Assembly (NCBI GenBank): GCA_947459175.1
Contig: CANHCT010000008.1
Location: 1-46,450, forward strand
Direction: 5' to 3'
DNA from: Hymenobacteraceae bacterium
GTDB taxonomy: Bacteria > Bacteroidota > Bacteroidia > Cytophagales > Flexibacteraceae
Length of the DNA: 46,450 nt
The notes under the pieces were generated by a model. The model was not told where the DNA came from, made no database searches, and saw only the letters and a program-made list of their open reading frames with translations. How positions within the stretch are numbered: position 1 is the first letter of the stretch; every line of letters starts with the position of its first letter. Made by a program: the position numbers and the translations under genes. Below are positions 1 through 9,794 of this stretch, one piece after another.

Positions 1-1011
1 GATTCCGTCTACTCCAAAAACAGAGGTCAATTCATCATAGCGGCCGCCTCCGGAAATGCTGCCCACTTTTACGCCCTGCGGCACGACTTCAAAAATGGGC
101 CCGGTGTAGTAGGAAAGGCCACGGGCCAGGCTCAGATCGAAGCGCATAAGGGCCAGTACCTCGGGGAATCCTGCCAAAAGAGAAGTCATTTTGTCCAGGT
201 CTTCAAAGCCTTTCCGGCAATCTTCATTTTCTGATAAATGGGTCTTAAGATTTTGATAATCAGTAGAATAAAAGGAAAGAAGACCTGTCCGGAAGCCATT
301 GAGCTTTTCAATAAAGGCTTCAGAAAATTCTTTTTTTCTCAGTTCATCGGCCACCACGGTCCATTCCACTTTGTCAAGTTTGTCAAGACTCACACTCATT
401 TCGGCTTCGCGGCCCGGGGCTCCGCAGAAACCAGCCAAACCTGAAAGGATTTTTCGATGGTTGATTTTGATTACAAAATCCTGAATGTCAAGTTTTTCCA
501 GAACTGCCACCATCATTTGGAAGATTTCTGCCTCACAAATAAGGGACCGGGTTCCCACCACATCGGCATCGCATTGGTAAAACTCCCGGTAGCGGCCAAA
601 AGAAGGCCTGTCGGCCCGCCAGACGGGCTGCATCTGATACCGGCGAAAAGGAAAGGTAATCTGGTGCCGGTTCATGACCACATACCGGGCCAGCGGAACG
701 GTGAGGTCGTAGCGCAGGGCCTTTTCAGAAATTTTTTTCAGCAGGGCTTTGTGGCCCTTGGAAAAATCTGCCGCATCTGCACCGGAAAGAAAGTCCCCGG
801 AGTTCAATACCTTGTAAATGAGCTGATCGCCCTCATCGCCATATTTACCGGTGAGTACGCTCAGGTTTTCCATGGCGGGGGTTTCCAGGGGTGCAAAGCC
901 AAATTGCTCAAAAACAGTGCGAATGGTGGAGAAAATGTGGTTGCGCACCATCATTTGCTGCGGCCCGAAATCTCGGGTCCCGCGGGGAATGCTGAGGTTT
1001 TCTTTTGCCAT
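1..1011 (-). CDS. hisS: Histidyl-tRNA synthetase, 3' end cut by window edge
   Basis: Class II aminoacyl-tRNA synthetase that charges tRNA-His in the cytoplasm. The reading frame is open from an ATG at 1011 to the first base of the window, giving 337 residues. The N-terminus (MAKENLSIPRGTRDFGPQ) is typical of bacterial HisRS. Class II motif 2 is visible as FRRYQMQPVWRADRP, and the histidine-binding signature as LARGLSYYTGP. The last residues (GGGRYDEL, then GVDGI) run into the start of motif 3 at the edge. The family is usually 420-460 residues, so roughly the last quarter, including the anticodon-binding domain, lies outside the window. The gene lies 103 bp downstream of a response regulator gene on the same strand. 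Identification is firm. Confidence 0.96.
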   Translation of the reverse strand, partial: MAKENLSIPRGTRDFGPQQMMVRNHIFSTIRTVFEQFGFAPLETPAMENLSVLTGKYGDEGDQLIYKVLNSGDFLSGADAADFSKGHKALLKKISEKALRYDLTVPLARYVVMNRHQITFPFRRYQMQPVWRADRPSFGRYREFYQCDADVVGTRSLICEAEIFQMMVAVLEKLDIQDFVIKINHRKILSGLAGFCGAPGREAEMSVSLDKLDKVEWTVVADELRKKEFSEAFIEKLNGFRTGLLSFYSTDYQNLKTHLSENEDCRKGFEDLDKMTSLLAGFPEVLALMRFDLSLARGLSYYTGPIFEVVPQGVKVGSISGGGRYDELTSVFGVDGI

Positions 1012-1114
1012 GGTTCAGAAAAGGAACCCTTCGGGAGATTGTTAAAAAACTTTCAAAACAAGCGAAAGAAGCAAACAGGGAAAAGATTATTTTCCCCGAA
1101 AGTCTTTCATGCCT

Positions 1115-1738
1115 TCAAACCAGGCCCACCTTTCCGGCCAGATGCACAAGGGCTGCCGTATTCAAGACCTCAAATTTGGCCAGCAGATTTTTCCGGTGGG
1201 TATCTACCGTACTGGGACTTACAAATAGCTTATCGGCTATTTCTTTATTGGTTAATCCTTTGGCAATCAGCTCTAAAACTTCCAGTTCGCGGCGGGTTAA
1301 TACCGGTTTTTCATGGGAGGTTGTTTTCCATTGCGGGGTGTTTTGGTCCGGCAGCGATATCGTTATCTGATTTTGCAATGCCCCCAGCATCGCCTTTTCA
1401 ATTTCCTCCGGACCTGCCGCTTTGTTAAAAAATCCCAAGGCCCCGTTTTGGATCATTTCCTGTGCATAAATTCGATCGCCGTGGCTGCTCATGCCCAGTA
1501 CTTTGAGGTTTGGAAAGCGGCCGTGGACCACCTTACAAAGGTCAATGCCCGACATATCGGGCAGTTGAATATCAATCAATGCCATATCAATCTGCCCATT
1601 TTCAAGCAACTTCAGGCCCGCCTCAGCTGAGTTGGCCTGGTAAATACTTTCCAGAAAATTCAGGTTGCGCAGGAGGGCTTTCAGGCCTTCGATGACCATG
1701 GGATGGTCGTCGATAATGAGCAGGTGTATGGACTTCAT
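1115..1738 (-). CDS. NarL/FixJ-type response regulator (REC + LuxR HTH)
   Basis: DNA-binding response regulator of 207 residues. The N-terminal receiver domain has the acidic pair D10-D11 and the predicted phospho-acceptor D56 (in [12 protein letters not shown]). The C-terminal 65 residues form a LuxR-type helix-turn-helix ([21 protein letters not shown], read in two parts, followed by [13 protein letters not shown]). I chose the ATG at 1738 because the receiver domain begins there. The frame extends upstream to a TTG at 1816, but that would overlap the kinase gene and add 26 residues unlike a receiver domain. The gene starts 19 bp after the stop of a HisKA_3-type histidine kinase, so the two are almost certainly a cognate pair in one operon. 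The regulated genes are unknown; the nearby hydrolase gene upstream is an obvious candidate. Confidence 0.93.
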   Translation of the reverse strand: MKSIHLLIIDDHPMVIEGLKALLRNLNFLESIYQANSAEAGLKLLENGQIDMALIDIQLPDMSGIDLCKVVHGRFPNLKVLGMSSHGDRIYAQEMIQNGALGFFNKAAGPEEIEKAMLGALQNQITISLPDQNTPQWKTTSHEKPVLTRRELEVLELIAKGLTNKEIADKLFVSPSTVDTHRKNLLAKFEVLNTAALVHLAGKVGLV

Positions 1739-1757
1739 GCGGATGTTTGGGGGAAGA

Positions 1758-3707
1758 TTAAACAGGGATTTCCAGGTAAAAAGAGGAGCCTTTTCCGGGT
1801 GAGGACTGTATTTCAATTTTTCCTTTCAGATAATGAATTCGGTTGCGGAGGTTGTTGAATCCGCTTCCTTTTTTATTTCCGGCTTCCTGAGGGTCAAAGC
1901 CGATGCCATTGTCTTCTGTTTCTACTAAAAGTATGTTTTCGTTTTGGGAAAGCTGGACTATAATTTGCTCAGCCTGACTGTGTTTGAGGGCATTGTTTAC
2001 CAATTCCTGAATAATCCGGTACACAGGAATACAGGCCGGATGACCAGCCGGTAAATCCAATTTTCTGCACGAAAAATGGATACTGGTTCCGCTTTTGGAT
2101 GAGACGGAATAGCAATAATCCGACAGGGCTTTTTCCAGGCCAAACCTCAGCAATGCATCGGGCATCATGTTTCGGGCGATGTTGCGCATTTCGCCGGTAG
2201 CATTTTCCAGCATCACCAGCGAATTGTTCAGAATTTGATCTTGCCCGCCGGAGAGCTGCAGGTCTTTTTTCAATGCGGTAACCGACATTTTTACCCCCGA
2301 AAGCAGTCCGCCCAATCCATCGTGAAGATCCCGGGCAATCCGGGTTCTCTCGTTTTCTTCCCCTTTGATCAGGCTGTCCAGCACTTCTATCTGACGGCGG
2401 TTTTCCGAATCCTGCCATTTCTGCTTTTGAATGTCAGCCTCCTGACGGGCAATCTTTTCCTGCTTTTTTTGGTTTTTAATAATCAGAAAAACGACAAAAA
2501 ATGTCAGCAAAATCAAAGCAGCCAAAAATGAAATCAAACGCGTCTTTAATTCATTTTCAGTCTTTTGCAGCATATTGGCTTTTCGCTCCACATCCAATTG
2601 CAGCTGCCTGATTTCGGCTTTGGACCGGGCATCTGCCAATTCAATGTTTTTATCAACCTCGAGCGACATGATTTTCCTGCTGATTTCGTTTCTCAGCACA
2701 TCGGCAGAGTCGGATTTCTCCAATTCTCCAAGGCCTATGAATATGGTGCCTATGGTGCCCATCAATTTGTCCATTTCATCCAGCAAGGAATCTTTTACAG
2801 CTTCTGCATATCCTTTTTGGGCCAGCTCCAGGGCTTTTGGGTAATTCCGGGTATAGTAATAACCGAGTGACTCCAAATAAAGGCCGGTTGATTTGGCTCC
2901 GGAAAGTTGATGGGCATTGCCGATACGGTAAATCTCCTGTCCGGTGGTTTTCAATCCCTGATAATCGTGGTTCACTTTCAGTATCTCCCCCAATCCCGAC
3001 AGGGCAGAACACTGAATCTGAATGTCCCCCGTCTTCCGGGCTTGCCGATAGGCTTTTTTAAATGCCATTTCTGCCTCTTTTCTGCGGTTCAGTTTCCAAA
3101 GGGCCAGGCCCATATTGTTCAGGGCTTGAGCATATACATAGGTGCCAAATCCTTTTTCATGCAACAGAATGGCCTTTTTATTCAGTTCATACGCTTCTGC
3201 GAATTTCATTTGGTCAGCCTTGATTTTAGCCATGCTCGAAAGGCAGGCCGCAATGCCATGGCTGTCTTTTATGGCTTCCAGTTTCAGCAAGCCCCTGCTT
3301 TGGTACAGATACCCGGAATCCGGCTTGCCCATACCGGTGTAGCTGATGCCCAAATTAAACAGGGATTTTCCGATCAGTTCTCCATTCCCCGATTTCAGGG
3401 CCAGCATGGCCGCAGTTTGATTTTGATGCAGCGCCAGTTTTTTATTTCCCCGGAGTTGATGCACAGCCGTAGCATTGAAATAGTATTTCACCTGACCATA
3501 AAGGAATCCCTTTCTCTTGCTGATATTCAGGCCTCTGTCGTAGCAGGCCATGGCCGAATCCAGATTGATGGATTCCCAATCGAAGCCTTTGGCATACCAC
3601 TGCATTACCTCCGATGAGTCCCGGGCTGTATAGGTTTGCCCTTTACCCGACAGAGAAAGTAAAGTGCAGACGGACAAAAGCAATATCTTCCTGAAATTCG
3701 GGACCAT
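1758..3707 (-). CDS. TPR-containing sensor histidine kinase (HisKA_3/HATPase)
   Basis: Two-component sensor kinase of about 649 residues. The first 24 residues look like a signal peptide ([18 protein letters not shown]). A long helical region follows with tetratricopeptide-like repeats (for example [19 protein letters not shown]), then one transmembrane helix near residues 390-410 and a coiled coil. The dimerisation/phosphotransfer helix is [15 protein letters not shown] with the phospho-histidine near residue 462, and the C-terminal ATPase domain shows the N box ([13 protein letters not shown]) and G1 box (DNGIGFDP). The layout (periplasmic TPR sensor, single membrane helix, cytoplasmic HisKA_3 kinase) is common in Bacteroidota. 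The start is the ATG at 3707, which begins the signal peptide; an ATG at 3728 would add seven residues. It pairs with the response regulator immediately downstream. The sensed signal is unknown. Confidence 0.92.
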   Translation of the reverse strand: MVPNFRKILLLSVCTLLSLSGKGQTYTARDSSEVMQWYAKGFDWESINLDSAMACYDRGLNISKRKGFLYGQVKYYFNATAVHQLRGNKKLALHQNQTAAMLALKSGNGELIGKSLFNLGISYTGMGKPDSGYLYQSRGLLKLEAIKDSHGIAACLSSMAKIKADQMKFAEAYELNKKAILLHEKGFGTYVYAQALNNMGLALWKLNRRKEAEMAFKKAYRQARKTGDIQIQCSALSGLGEILKVNHDYQGLKTTGQEIYRIGNAHQLSGAKSTGLYLESLGYYYTRNYPKALELAQKGYAEAVKDSLLDEMDKLMGTIGTIFIGLGELEKSDSADVLRNEISRKIMSLEVDKNIELADARSKAEIRQLQLDVERKANMLQKTENELKTRLISFLAALILLTFFVVFLIIKNQKKQEKIARQEADIQKQKWQDSENRRQIEVLDSLIKGEENERTRIARDLHDGLGGLLSGVKMSVTALKKDLQLSGGQDQILNNSLVMLENATGEMRNIARNMMPDALLRFGLEKALSDYCYSVSSKSGTSIHFSCRKLDLPAGHPACIPVYRIIQELVNNALKHSQAEQIIVQLSQNENILLVETEDNGIGFDPQEAGNKKGSGFNNLRNRIHYLKGKIEIQSSPGKGSSFYLEIPV

Positions 3708-3760
3708 AAAGGCAAATATGGGAGCCATAATCGGGATTATTATCCCCTAAAAAGTGGAAT

Positions 3761-5089
3761 TTACCTGAAGGATACCGCAGCCTTGTCTCGGATGAATCTG
3801 AAGGCCGTTTCTTTTTCGTACCGCTCCTGATCCCGGAAGCCCAGTTTTTTGCATTGCTGAAGATTGGAAATGGCCACCTCAGTTTTTTGCTCCCTGGCAT
3901 TCAGCAATGCTGTGAGATACCAGGCTTCGGCATTTTCCGGGTCGCTTTGCCTGTAGATAAACAGAATTTTCTCAAGCAAATCCCACTGATTTTCCTGCAG
4001 GGCTCTGTGGGCCAGGGAGTATCCGGCAAGAGAAAAATAACCCAAAAGCCTTTGCTGCATGTTTTTTTCCGGGTAACGGCTTCCCTTCTGCATGGCAGCA
4101 ATTTCTGATTTCCACCACAGGGTATCCTTTTCGAAAAAAGCCCGGCCATAACTTTCTTTCAAACCCAGTTCTTTGCTCAATTCTTCATTCCGGATGGATG
4201 TTTCTTTTATCCAGACAGCCGAATTCTCAAGGTCTTCCAGAATTTTACTCTTGCTGCGACTGCCGGAAAAGGCTTCTTTCAGAAAATCCGATTGCTTCAT
4301 GTACATGGCTTTTTTCAGGATGTTTTTTTCGCTTTTCCATTTTTTTTCAAGGGATTTCAGAGTAGAATCGAATCGGGAGGGTTGTTTTATTTCCCTGATA
4401 TGGAGCCAGTTGAATGCCTCTTCCATTACCGATTCCGATGGCCATTCGTGCCGGCCTTCCCATTCCCGGAGAAAATGCGAACCCTGATTTGCCAGTTGGC
4501 CGTCGAATGCGAGCAGGTCGGCATAGTTCATATCCCTGTTACCGGCGAATCCAAATACCGGCTTTTGGTACACCGCTAGATTGCCCGGCGCACCTGCATA
4601 CACTGCTCCCCGGAATCCGGTATTCAGAAGCAACAGATGAAGGGCCACCCGGGCGCCGCCTGAAAATCCAGCGGCATAATATCTGGCCGAATCCAGTCCG
4701 GATTCCTGATTTATTCTCTCAATCAGCTGATTTACAATGGCTTTGTCCTCCTCTATGTCCATCCCGTTTTTGGAAAAGTTCGACCCGACCAAGACAAATC
4801 CATGGGTTGCAGCCAGATTTTTGTACAGGGAAACGGGTTCCCATCCTTCTCCCTGCGGGTCAAAAAAAATCAGGCAAACCGGTGACGCAGGGGCGGAGGA
4901 GGGTAAAAAATAAGAAAGGCTTTGGTCCTTGAACAGGCTGTCTTTCATCCAAACTGTTGCAGGTTGCTCCTCAGCAGCAGTTTCTTCAGAAGATTTGGTT
5001 GTGGTTGGTTTTTTTTCATTGCATGCCCAAACCAAGGCAAGCAGGACAGATGGCAGACAAAAAAGTAATCTTGCGTACAATTTGCTCAT
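3761..5089 (-). CDS. Predicted lipoprotein: alpha/beta hydrolase with C-terminal TPR-like region
   Basis: A 442-residue protein beginning with a lipoprotein signal (MSKLYARLLFCLPSVL, then LVWAC; lipid-modified Cys at residue 23), followed by a low-complexity Thr/Ser/Glu linker. The next 200 residues resemble polyhydroxybutyrate-depolymerase/esterase-like alpha/beta hydrolases. The nucleophile elbow is GFSGGAR (Ser143), and a likely acid Asp186 (AGNRDMNY) and base His214 (EGRHEWP) follow at the expected places. The C-terminal half is helical and ends in a TPR-like unit (EAWYLTALLNAREQK). The start is the ATG at 5089, which opens the signal peptide; the frame continues to an ATG at 5134 without signal character. 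It lies 53 bp upstream of the TPR histidine kinase and may share its transcript. The substrate is not evident from sequence. Confidence 0.75.
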   Translation of the reverse strand: MSKLYARLLFCLPSVLLALVWACNEKKPTTTKSSEETAAEEQPATVWMKDSLFKDQSLSYFLPSSAPASPVCLIFFDPQGEGWEPVSLYKNLAATHGFVLVGSNFSKNGMDIEEDKAIVNQLIERINQESGLDSARYYAAGFSGGARVALHLLLLNTGFRGAVYAGAPGNLAVYQKPVFGFAGNRDMNYADLLAFDGQLANQGSHFLREWEGRHEWPSESVMEEAFNWLHIREIKQPSRFDSTLKSLEKKWKSEKNILKKAMYMKQSDFLKEAFSGSRSKSKILEDLENSAVWIKETSIRNEELSKELGLKESYGRAFFEKDTLWWKSEIAAMQKGSRYPEKNMQQRLLGYFSLAGYSLAHRALQENQWDLLEKILFIYRQSDPENAEAWYLTALLNAREQKTEVAISNLQQCKKLGFRDQERYEKETAFRFIRDKAAVSFR

Positions 5090-5234
5090 ATTCAAGCCAA
5101 TCGCGTTGAAAAAAGTATCCGGACAGGTAAGCATGGCACACCATTGTCCCGCTTAGGCCATTATGGTGAGAACAAAATCCGGTCCGGCAAAAATGCATGG
5201 ATTTGCGGAATTCAATCGGGTAAATTGCAGGAAT

Positions 5235-6017
5235 TCAACCTTCCCACCATGCCCTGAAGGCCTGGGCCTTTTCGCGGCTCACAAAAATCTCGTCCTGCAC
5301 AGACGGCTGAAGGTCTATCTTCAGTTTACCATTGAGGTGGTGATGGGCTTTTTCTATGGCGGGAAGGGCTGCAATAAACTGACGATTCAGGCGAAAAAAC
5401 TGCCTGGGTTCCAGCATGGTTTCCAGCTCGTCCAAACGGAAATCTATCATAAACTGTTTTCCATCAAAGGTTTGCAAACAAACCCAATCGTTTCGGGTGA
5501 AGAAATAAGCAATTTCGGATACCTGTACAGGAATAATCTGGTCGGCCCGCCGTACCAAAAAACGCTCTTTGTAAACCGGCCATTTGGGTATATGCATGTC
5601 CTGCATCAGCCCGCGAATGCGGTTCTGAATTTCCTGCCAGGGGGCTTCTGTTTTTTCTCTGATTTTTAAAAACTTATCCCAGGCCGATTTCAATTCATCC
5701 GCCTTTACGGGTTTCAGCAGATAATCCAGACTTTGTAGCCGGAACGCCCGGATGGCATATTCGTCGTATGAGGTTGTGAAAATTATCGGGCAACCCACAA
5801 GCTGGTTTTCAAAAATTTGAAAGGAAATCCCGTCCCCCAACTGAATGTCGGAGAATACCAAATCAGGCTGCGGATGCGATTTGAACCATTCAACCGCATG
5901 GGCAACAGAGTCCGGACAAGCCTCGGTTTCTATATCCGAATCCAGCTTCTGCAGCATTTTTTTGAGCCTTTCTGCAGCCAGCGGCTCATCCTCGATGATG
6001 ACAATCCGGTATTTCAT
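5235..6017 (-). CDS. LytTR-family response regulator
   Basis: Response regulator of 260 residues in the LytR/AlgR class. The receiver domain (about 1-120) carries the acidic residues E9-D10 and the phospho-acceptor D57 (LVFSDIQLGDG), with the conserved Lys in LLKPVKADEL. The C-terminal domain (about 150-255) matches the LytTR DNA-binding fold: FLVRRADQIIPVQVSEIAYF, then a segment ending FRLNRQFIAALPAIEKAH. The ATG at 6017 begins directly at the receiver domain. The gene starts 46 bp after the stop of a LytS/YehU-type kinase on the same strand, and the two form a standard pair. Targets cannot be read from the sequence. Confidence 0.94.
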   Translation of the reverse strand: MKYRIVIIEDEPLAAERLKKMLQKLDSDIETEACPDSVAHAVEWFKSHPQPDLVFSDIQLGDGISFQIFENQLVGCPIIFTTSYDEYAIRAFRLQSLDYLLKPVKADELKSAWDKFLKIREKTEAPWQEIQNRIRGLMQDMHIPKWPVYKERFLVRRADQIIPVQVSEIAYFFTRNDWVCLQTFDGKQFMIDFRLDELETMLEPRQFFRLNRQFIAALPAIEKAHHHLNGKLKIDLQPSVQDEIFVSREKAQAFRAWWEG

Positions 6018-6063
6018 TCGGGGGAAAACAGCTTTTTCATTTTACCACACCATGCAGGTTAAT

Positions 6064-7107
6064 TCAGGATGAAAGCAGCGGCAACCCTACTTCAAATTGA
6101 ATCTGGTCGTTCAATATCTCCACAGGCTTATTGCTCAGAATTTTATATCGCTCCAGAATGTTTTTTAAACCCAACCGGGAGGAATATTCCAGATGTGCCC
6201 TTGGCCTGATCTCATTTTTTACGCGGATATAATCTCCGTCGGCAAAAATCTCAATCTGCAGGGGTTGATTCTGCGTTATGGCATTGTGTTTCAATGCATT
6301 TTCTACCAAAAGTTGTATTCCCAGGGGTGCCACTTTTCGTGAAAGGAGTTCTTCCGGTATGGATTTTTTCACTTCAAGGCCTTGACGGAACCGAACCTTC
6401 GCCAGATAAAGAAAGGAATCCACAAATTCCATTTCCTCTTTCAGGCTGACGGTGTCCTTATCTTTGCTGAGCAATACATAGCGGTATACATCGGCCAGTC
6501 TGCTCAGGTACTGCTGTGCAGGTTCGTTGTCGTCAATCAGAGAGGCAAGGGCATTCAGGGAATTGAATAAAAAATGGGGGTCCAGCTGGCTTTTCAGGGC
6601 CTCCAGTTGGGAAACAAGTTGTGTGCGGGCCAGGGCTTCGGCTTCCTGCACTTTTTCTTTCCAGGAATGGAAAAAATATACCGATTCATACGCCATGATC
6701 ACCAAAATCGTAGGAACAAGTCCGATGAGGTATCCCTGGGCCATCATTTGAAATGTACAGGGCCATCCGAAAATCAGTTTCCCTGCAAACTCAATGGCTG
6801 CCGTTGCCAGCATTCCGAATATCAAGACACTGATGGTCAGGTAAATAATCCTTTGGCCGGTTTGGGAATAATGGGGCATTCTGGCCTGGAGTCGCATCCA
6901 AATCTGCCTCAATCCTTCCCAATAAGTGAAGGTGTGCAAAAAGGCAATAAAAAAGCCCGTCGAAAAACCCGCATCCGGGTTCTGGGTTTTTGAAAATACC
7001 AGATGCATGACGTACGCAACGAGGGGAATTCCAATGATGCGGGCCGTCCTGTCCTTTATCTTCATCGGCCCGGCCTTGGATGTGTTTATCAGCCTTTTGG
7101 TTTTCAT
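6064..7107 (-). CDS. LytS/YehU-type membrane histidine kinase
   Basis: Membrane sensor kinase of about 347 residues. The N-terminal 150 residues hold about four hydrophobic segments (roughly 23-38, 48-63, 86-107, 124-146). These are followed by a short coiled coil and the His_kinase (PF06580-type) motif QLDPHFLFNSLNAL with the phospho-histidine near residue 178. The ATPase part is short, with LLVENALKHN and GLKNILERY visible. The start is uncertain. The ATG at 7107 has an A-rich leader, while the ATG at 7065 begins closer to the first membrane helix. A TAnnTTTG-like box at 7123-7130 (minus strand) lies just upstream, which would leave almost no leader for 7107 and about 50 bases for 7065; I see no matching -33 element. 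It pairs with the LytTR regulator downstream. Confidence 0.9.
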   Translation of the reverse strand: MKTKRLINTSKAGPMKIKDRTARIIGIPLVAYVMHLVFSKTQNPDAGFSTGFFIAFLHTFTYWEGLRQIWMRLQARMPHYSQTGQRIIYLTISVLIFGMLATAAIEFAGKLIFGWPCTFQMMAQGYLIGLVPTILVIMAYESVYFFHSWKEKVQEAEALARTQLVSQLEALKSQLDPHFLFNSLNALASLIDDNEPAQQYLSRLADVYRYVLLSKDKDTVSLKEEMEFVDSFLYLAKVRFRQGLEVKKSIPEELLSRKVAPLGIQLLVENALKHNAITQNQPLQIEIFADGDYIRVKNEIRPRAHLEYSSRLGLKNILERYKILSNKPVEILNDQIQFEVGLPLLSS

Positions 7108-7223
7108 GGATTTCCGGAAAGTCAAAGGTAGTGATTTCTTCTTTCTCCCTGTTTGGTTTGCTTTTTTCTTCGGATGTTTTTATGGGATAAGCTTGTGAAA
7201 AACAATATTTTACAGGGGTTTTT

Positions 7224-9620
7224 TCAGAAGGTGTAGCGAACAAAAGGAACCGGGAAAAAACCCTGTTGGTACTGGGTTACAATTTTATTGGTCCGGCGGT
7301 TGTATTGACGGTTGAATACATTTTGGTGGTTGCTCACATTTTGCAGGTCGATGGCAAATTCCAAAGTGCTTTTGGTGAATTCGAGGCGGTAGGCAAGTTT
7401 CACATCTGCCCTCAGATAGGCAGTTTGCTTTTCTGAAAAAGCCCTGGATTCTTCAAAAATGGCTGTTTGCGCCAGCGAAGAAGCCTCTGCATTGAGGGGG
7501 GTCAGGTATCTTCCGCCGATGGTGGAAAATTTCACATTGAGCGCAAAAACATTTTTTCCTTCCCGGCCAACTTTCCATTCCTTCCCGGCCAGCACATTGA
7601 AAACATATCCGGTATTGAAAGCCGTGTTGCGCCAGATGTTGTCTGACCCGCGGTACTTACTTTCAAAAACCGAGGCGGTAATCAGGTAATAGAAACCTTT
7701 GGTAAATGTTCTTTCCAGGGTGATTTCGACGCCGTAATTTTTTCCTAAGCCCTTGTTTATCAGAGAATCCTGTTCGTCGGGGGCAAAATCATTTCCTGTG
7801 TTCAGTGCAGAATAAGAATCCGGTGATCCGTCGGCAGTAACGGGGGCCTTGTCAATCCATTGGTAGTAAGCTTCGGCCTTCAGCGAGGTGTTTTGAGACA
7901 GTAGCCTTTCGGTACCCAACACAAAGTGCTGGCTTCTGGTAAATCCCAGATTCCGGTTGCTCTGTTGCACGCCGCCGGTTGTTGGTGTTTCTACAACATA
8001 GGTGTACACCGACTGCATCTGGTTGTGCAGCCCATATCCGATGTTAACAGATTGATTTTCTGTTAGGTTATAACGGGCCCCTATTCGGGGTTCGATGGCA
8101 AAAGCATTTCCCTGATTGGTATATTGGGCGTGAATTCCGGGGGTTACACTGAGGCGGTTGCTGAATCTGTGTTTCCATTGCAAATAGGTTTGCCCCAGAT
8201 AGTAACTGCCTTCCCTATCTACCCTCACCACATCCCGGGTTCCCTGGTAGATGTCTTTATTGAAAAGGTTATATCTGAGCAAATCATTATAAAAACCGGC
8301 ATGGATGCTGTTTCGTGAATCGAATTTATGCACAAACTGGCCATTGAAACTGTATTTACCTGTTTTGAAAAGGGCTTTTCCGGAGGGGAATTCCTTCCGG
8401 GTTTTGGTGCTGATGGAATCTCCTGCAAAATCTTCGAGCGTGGCAGAATAGCCGGCTACCAGTTTCAGGTTGCTTTTTTTACTGGTTTGAATGTCGACGG
8501 CAAGCCCGGCAACACCGGCACCGTAGTTTACGATAATGTTTTCATTTTCACTGCCATAGAGGTTGCTACCCGTAGTATCTTCTTTGTTTCCCAAAAATTT
8601 CACATCACTCAGGCCTCCCATTCCAAATGCCGAAAGGGTTACTTTGGGGCTCAGCGGCAGATTGATTTTGAAATTAATATCCTGATAATTGGGTACCGCA
8701 TTGCCGGTTCCGAATTCAATTCCGGCTTTTTGAAATACCCCCAATGTGGAATAGCGGTAGTTGAAAATCCAGCTTCCTTTTTTTGGGTTGGTTTTTGAAA
8801 AAGGTCCTTCGGCACCCACTTCAAAACCATTGAAGCCCACCTGCGCCAGATATTCTCTTTTTTCATCGTTGCCGTTTCTCAGCCGAAGGTCAAAAACCCC
8901 GGACAGGCCGTTGCCATATTGCGCCGGGAATGCAGAAGTAAGGAAGTCGGACTTGGCCAGGTTGTTGTTGTTCAAAATGCTGACGGGTCCTCCTGTGCTG
9001 GTGAGAGAGCCAAAATGATTGGGATTGGGAATATTCAGGCCTTCCATTTGCCAAAGCATACCCGAAGGCGAATTGCCCCGCACCACAATGTCGTTCCGGC
9101 TGTCGTTTCCGGCAATCACACCGGCAAAATTGGCTGCCATCCGGGCCGGGTCGCCCAGAGCACCTGCATATCGCTTGGTGTCGTCCACATTGAAAGATCT
9201 GCCCGAAATGAGTGCCATTTCGTTATTGGTAATCAACTTATTTTCTGAGCGTTTTGCCGTGACCTCCACTTCCGATTGCTGCACTACCGATTCGGTCAGT
9301 ACCACCTCCAGCACCACCTCCTTTCCTGCCGTAATCACCACATTGGCCAGCATCCTGGATTCATAGCCGATGGCTTTTACCTGAAAAGTTTGCCGGCCAA
9401 GCGGCACACCTGTAATTTTAAAAAGGCCTTCCATATCGGCTGTGGCACCAATCAGCGGGGTTTCGGGCCGTACCAGTATGATGGAGGCCCCGATAACGGG
9501 CGCCTTGCTGGCTTCGTCCAGTATCTTTCCCCGGACGGTTTGTGTGCCCTGTCCGAATGCCGGATGAAGGATAAATGTCAGAACCAATAACCAGGCTGAA
9601 ATGAAATAAATACGATGCAT
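7224..9620 (-). CDS. TonB-dependent outer-membrane receptor with carboxypeptidase-regulatory-like N-domain
   Basis: Outer-membrane receptor of 798 residues. A signal peptide (ending LHPAFGQ) precedes an approximately 85-residue CarboxypepD_reg-like/CNA-B beta-sandwich (TVRGKILDEASKAPVIGASI). The plug domain follows (DIVVRGNSPSGMLWQMEG), then a beta-barrel ending in the expected aromatic C-terminus (PVPFVRYTF). It is a little shorter than the 900-1100 residues usual for SusC proteins, lacks the SusC length and has no susD gene beside it, so it is better called a general TonB-dependent receptor than a SusC-like glycan importer. It lies 116 bp upstream of the LytS-type kinase on the same strand. 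The ligand is unknown. Confidence 0.92.
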   Translation of the reverse strand: MHRIYFISAWLLVLTFILHPAFGQGTQTVRGKILDEASKAPVIGASIILVRPETPLIGATADMEGLFKITGVPLGRQTFQVKAIGYESRMLANVVITAGKEVVLEVVLTESVVQQSEVEVTAKRSENKLITNNEMALISGRSFNVDDTKRYAGALGDPARMAANFAGVIAGNDSRNDIVVRGNSPSGMLWQMEGLNIPNPNHFGSLTSTGGPVSILNNNNLAKSDFLTSAFPAQYGNGLSGVFDLRLRNGNDEKREYLAQVGFNGFEVGAEGPFSKTNPKKGSWIFNYRYSTLGVFQKAGIEFGTGNAVPNYQDINFKINLPLSPKVTLSAFGMGGLSDVKFLGNKEDTTGSNLYGSENENIIVNYGAGVAGLAVDIQTSKKSNLKLVAGYSATLEDFAGDSISTKTRKEFPSGKALFKTGKYSFNGQFVHKFDSRNSIHAGFYNDLLRYNLFNKDIYQGTRDVVRVDREGSYYLGQTYLQWKHRFSNRLSVTPGIHAQYTNQGNAFAIEPRIGARYNLTENQSVNIGYGLHNQMQSVYTYVVETPTTGGVQQSNRNLGFTRSQHFVLGTERLLSQNTSLKAEAYYQWIDKAPVTADGSPDSYSALNTGNDFAPDEQDSLINKGLGKNYGVEITLERTFTKGFYYLITASVFESKYRGSDNIWRNTAFNTGYVFNVLAGKEWKVGREGKNVFALNVKFSTIGGRYLTPLNAEASSLAQTAIFEESRAFSEKQTAYLRADVKLAYRLEFTKSTLEFAIDLQNVSNHQNVFNRQYNRRTNKIVTQYQQGFFPVPFVRYTF

Positions 9621-9794
9621 AAGATTTTAATTTTTGATGCAACAAAGGAAAGACCGGCTTCCACAAGGGACAACTTTCGGAAGGTGTGGCATGCAGGAAC
9701 GGCCGGCGAAGCGGCAAATCCGGAAGGCGAAATGAAACCGGAATTTTGCCGGAGCCTTTTTGAATAAGATTCCGGGGTATTAGAGACCTTGTAC

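Noticed and set aside
457-1428. Long plus-strand frame of 323 codons
   Set aside because: It is antisense to hisS and the response regulator, whose minus-strand products have full family signatures; the plus frame has no recognisable features.
4414-4932. Plus-strand frame of 172 codons
   Set aside because: Antisense shadow of the hydrolase gene; composition is Pro/Arg-rich without domain features.
7224-9620. SusC/SusD glycan-import locus
   Set aside because: The receptor is shorter than SusC and no susD, glycoside hydrolase or sigma/anti-sigma gene is adjacent.
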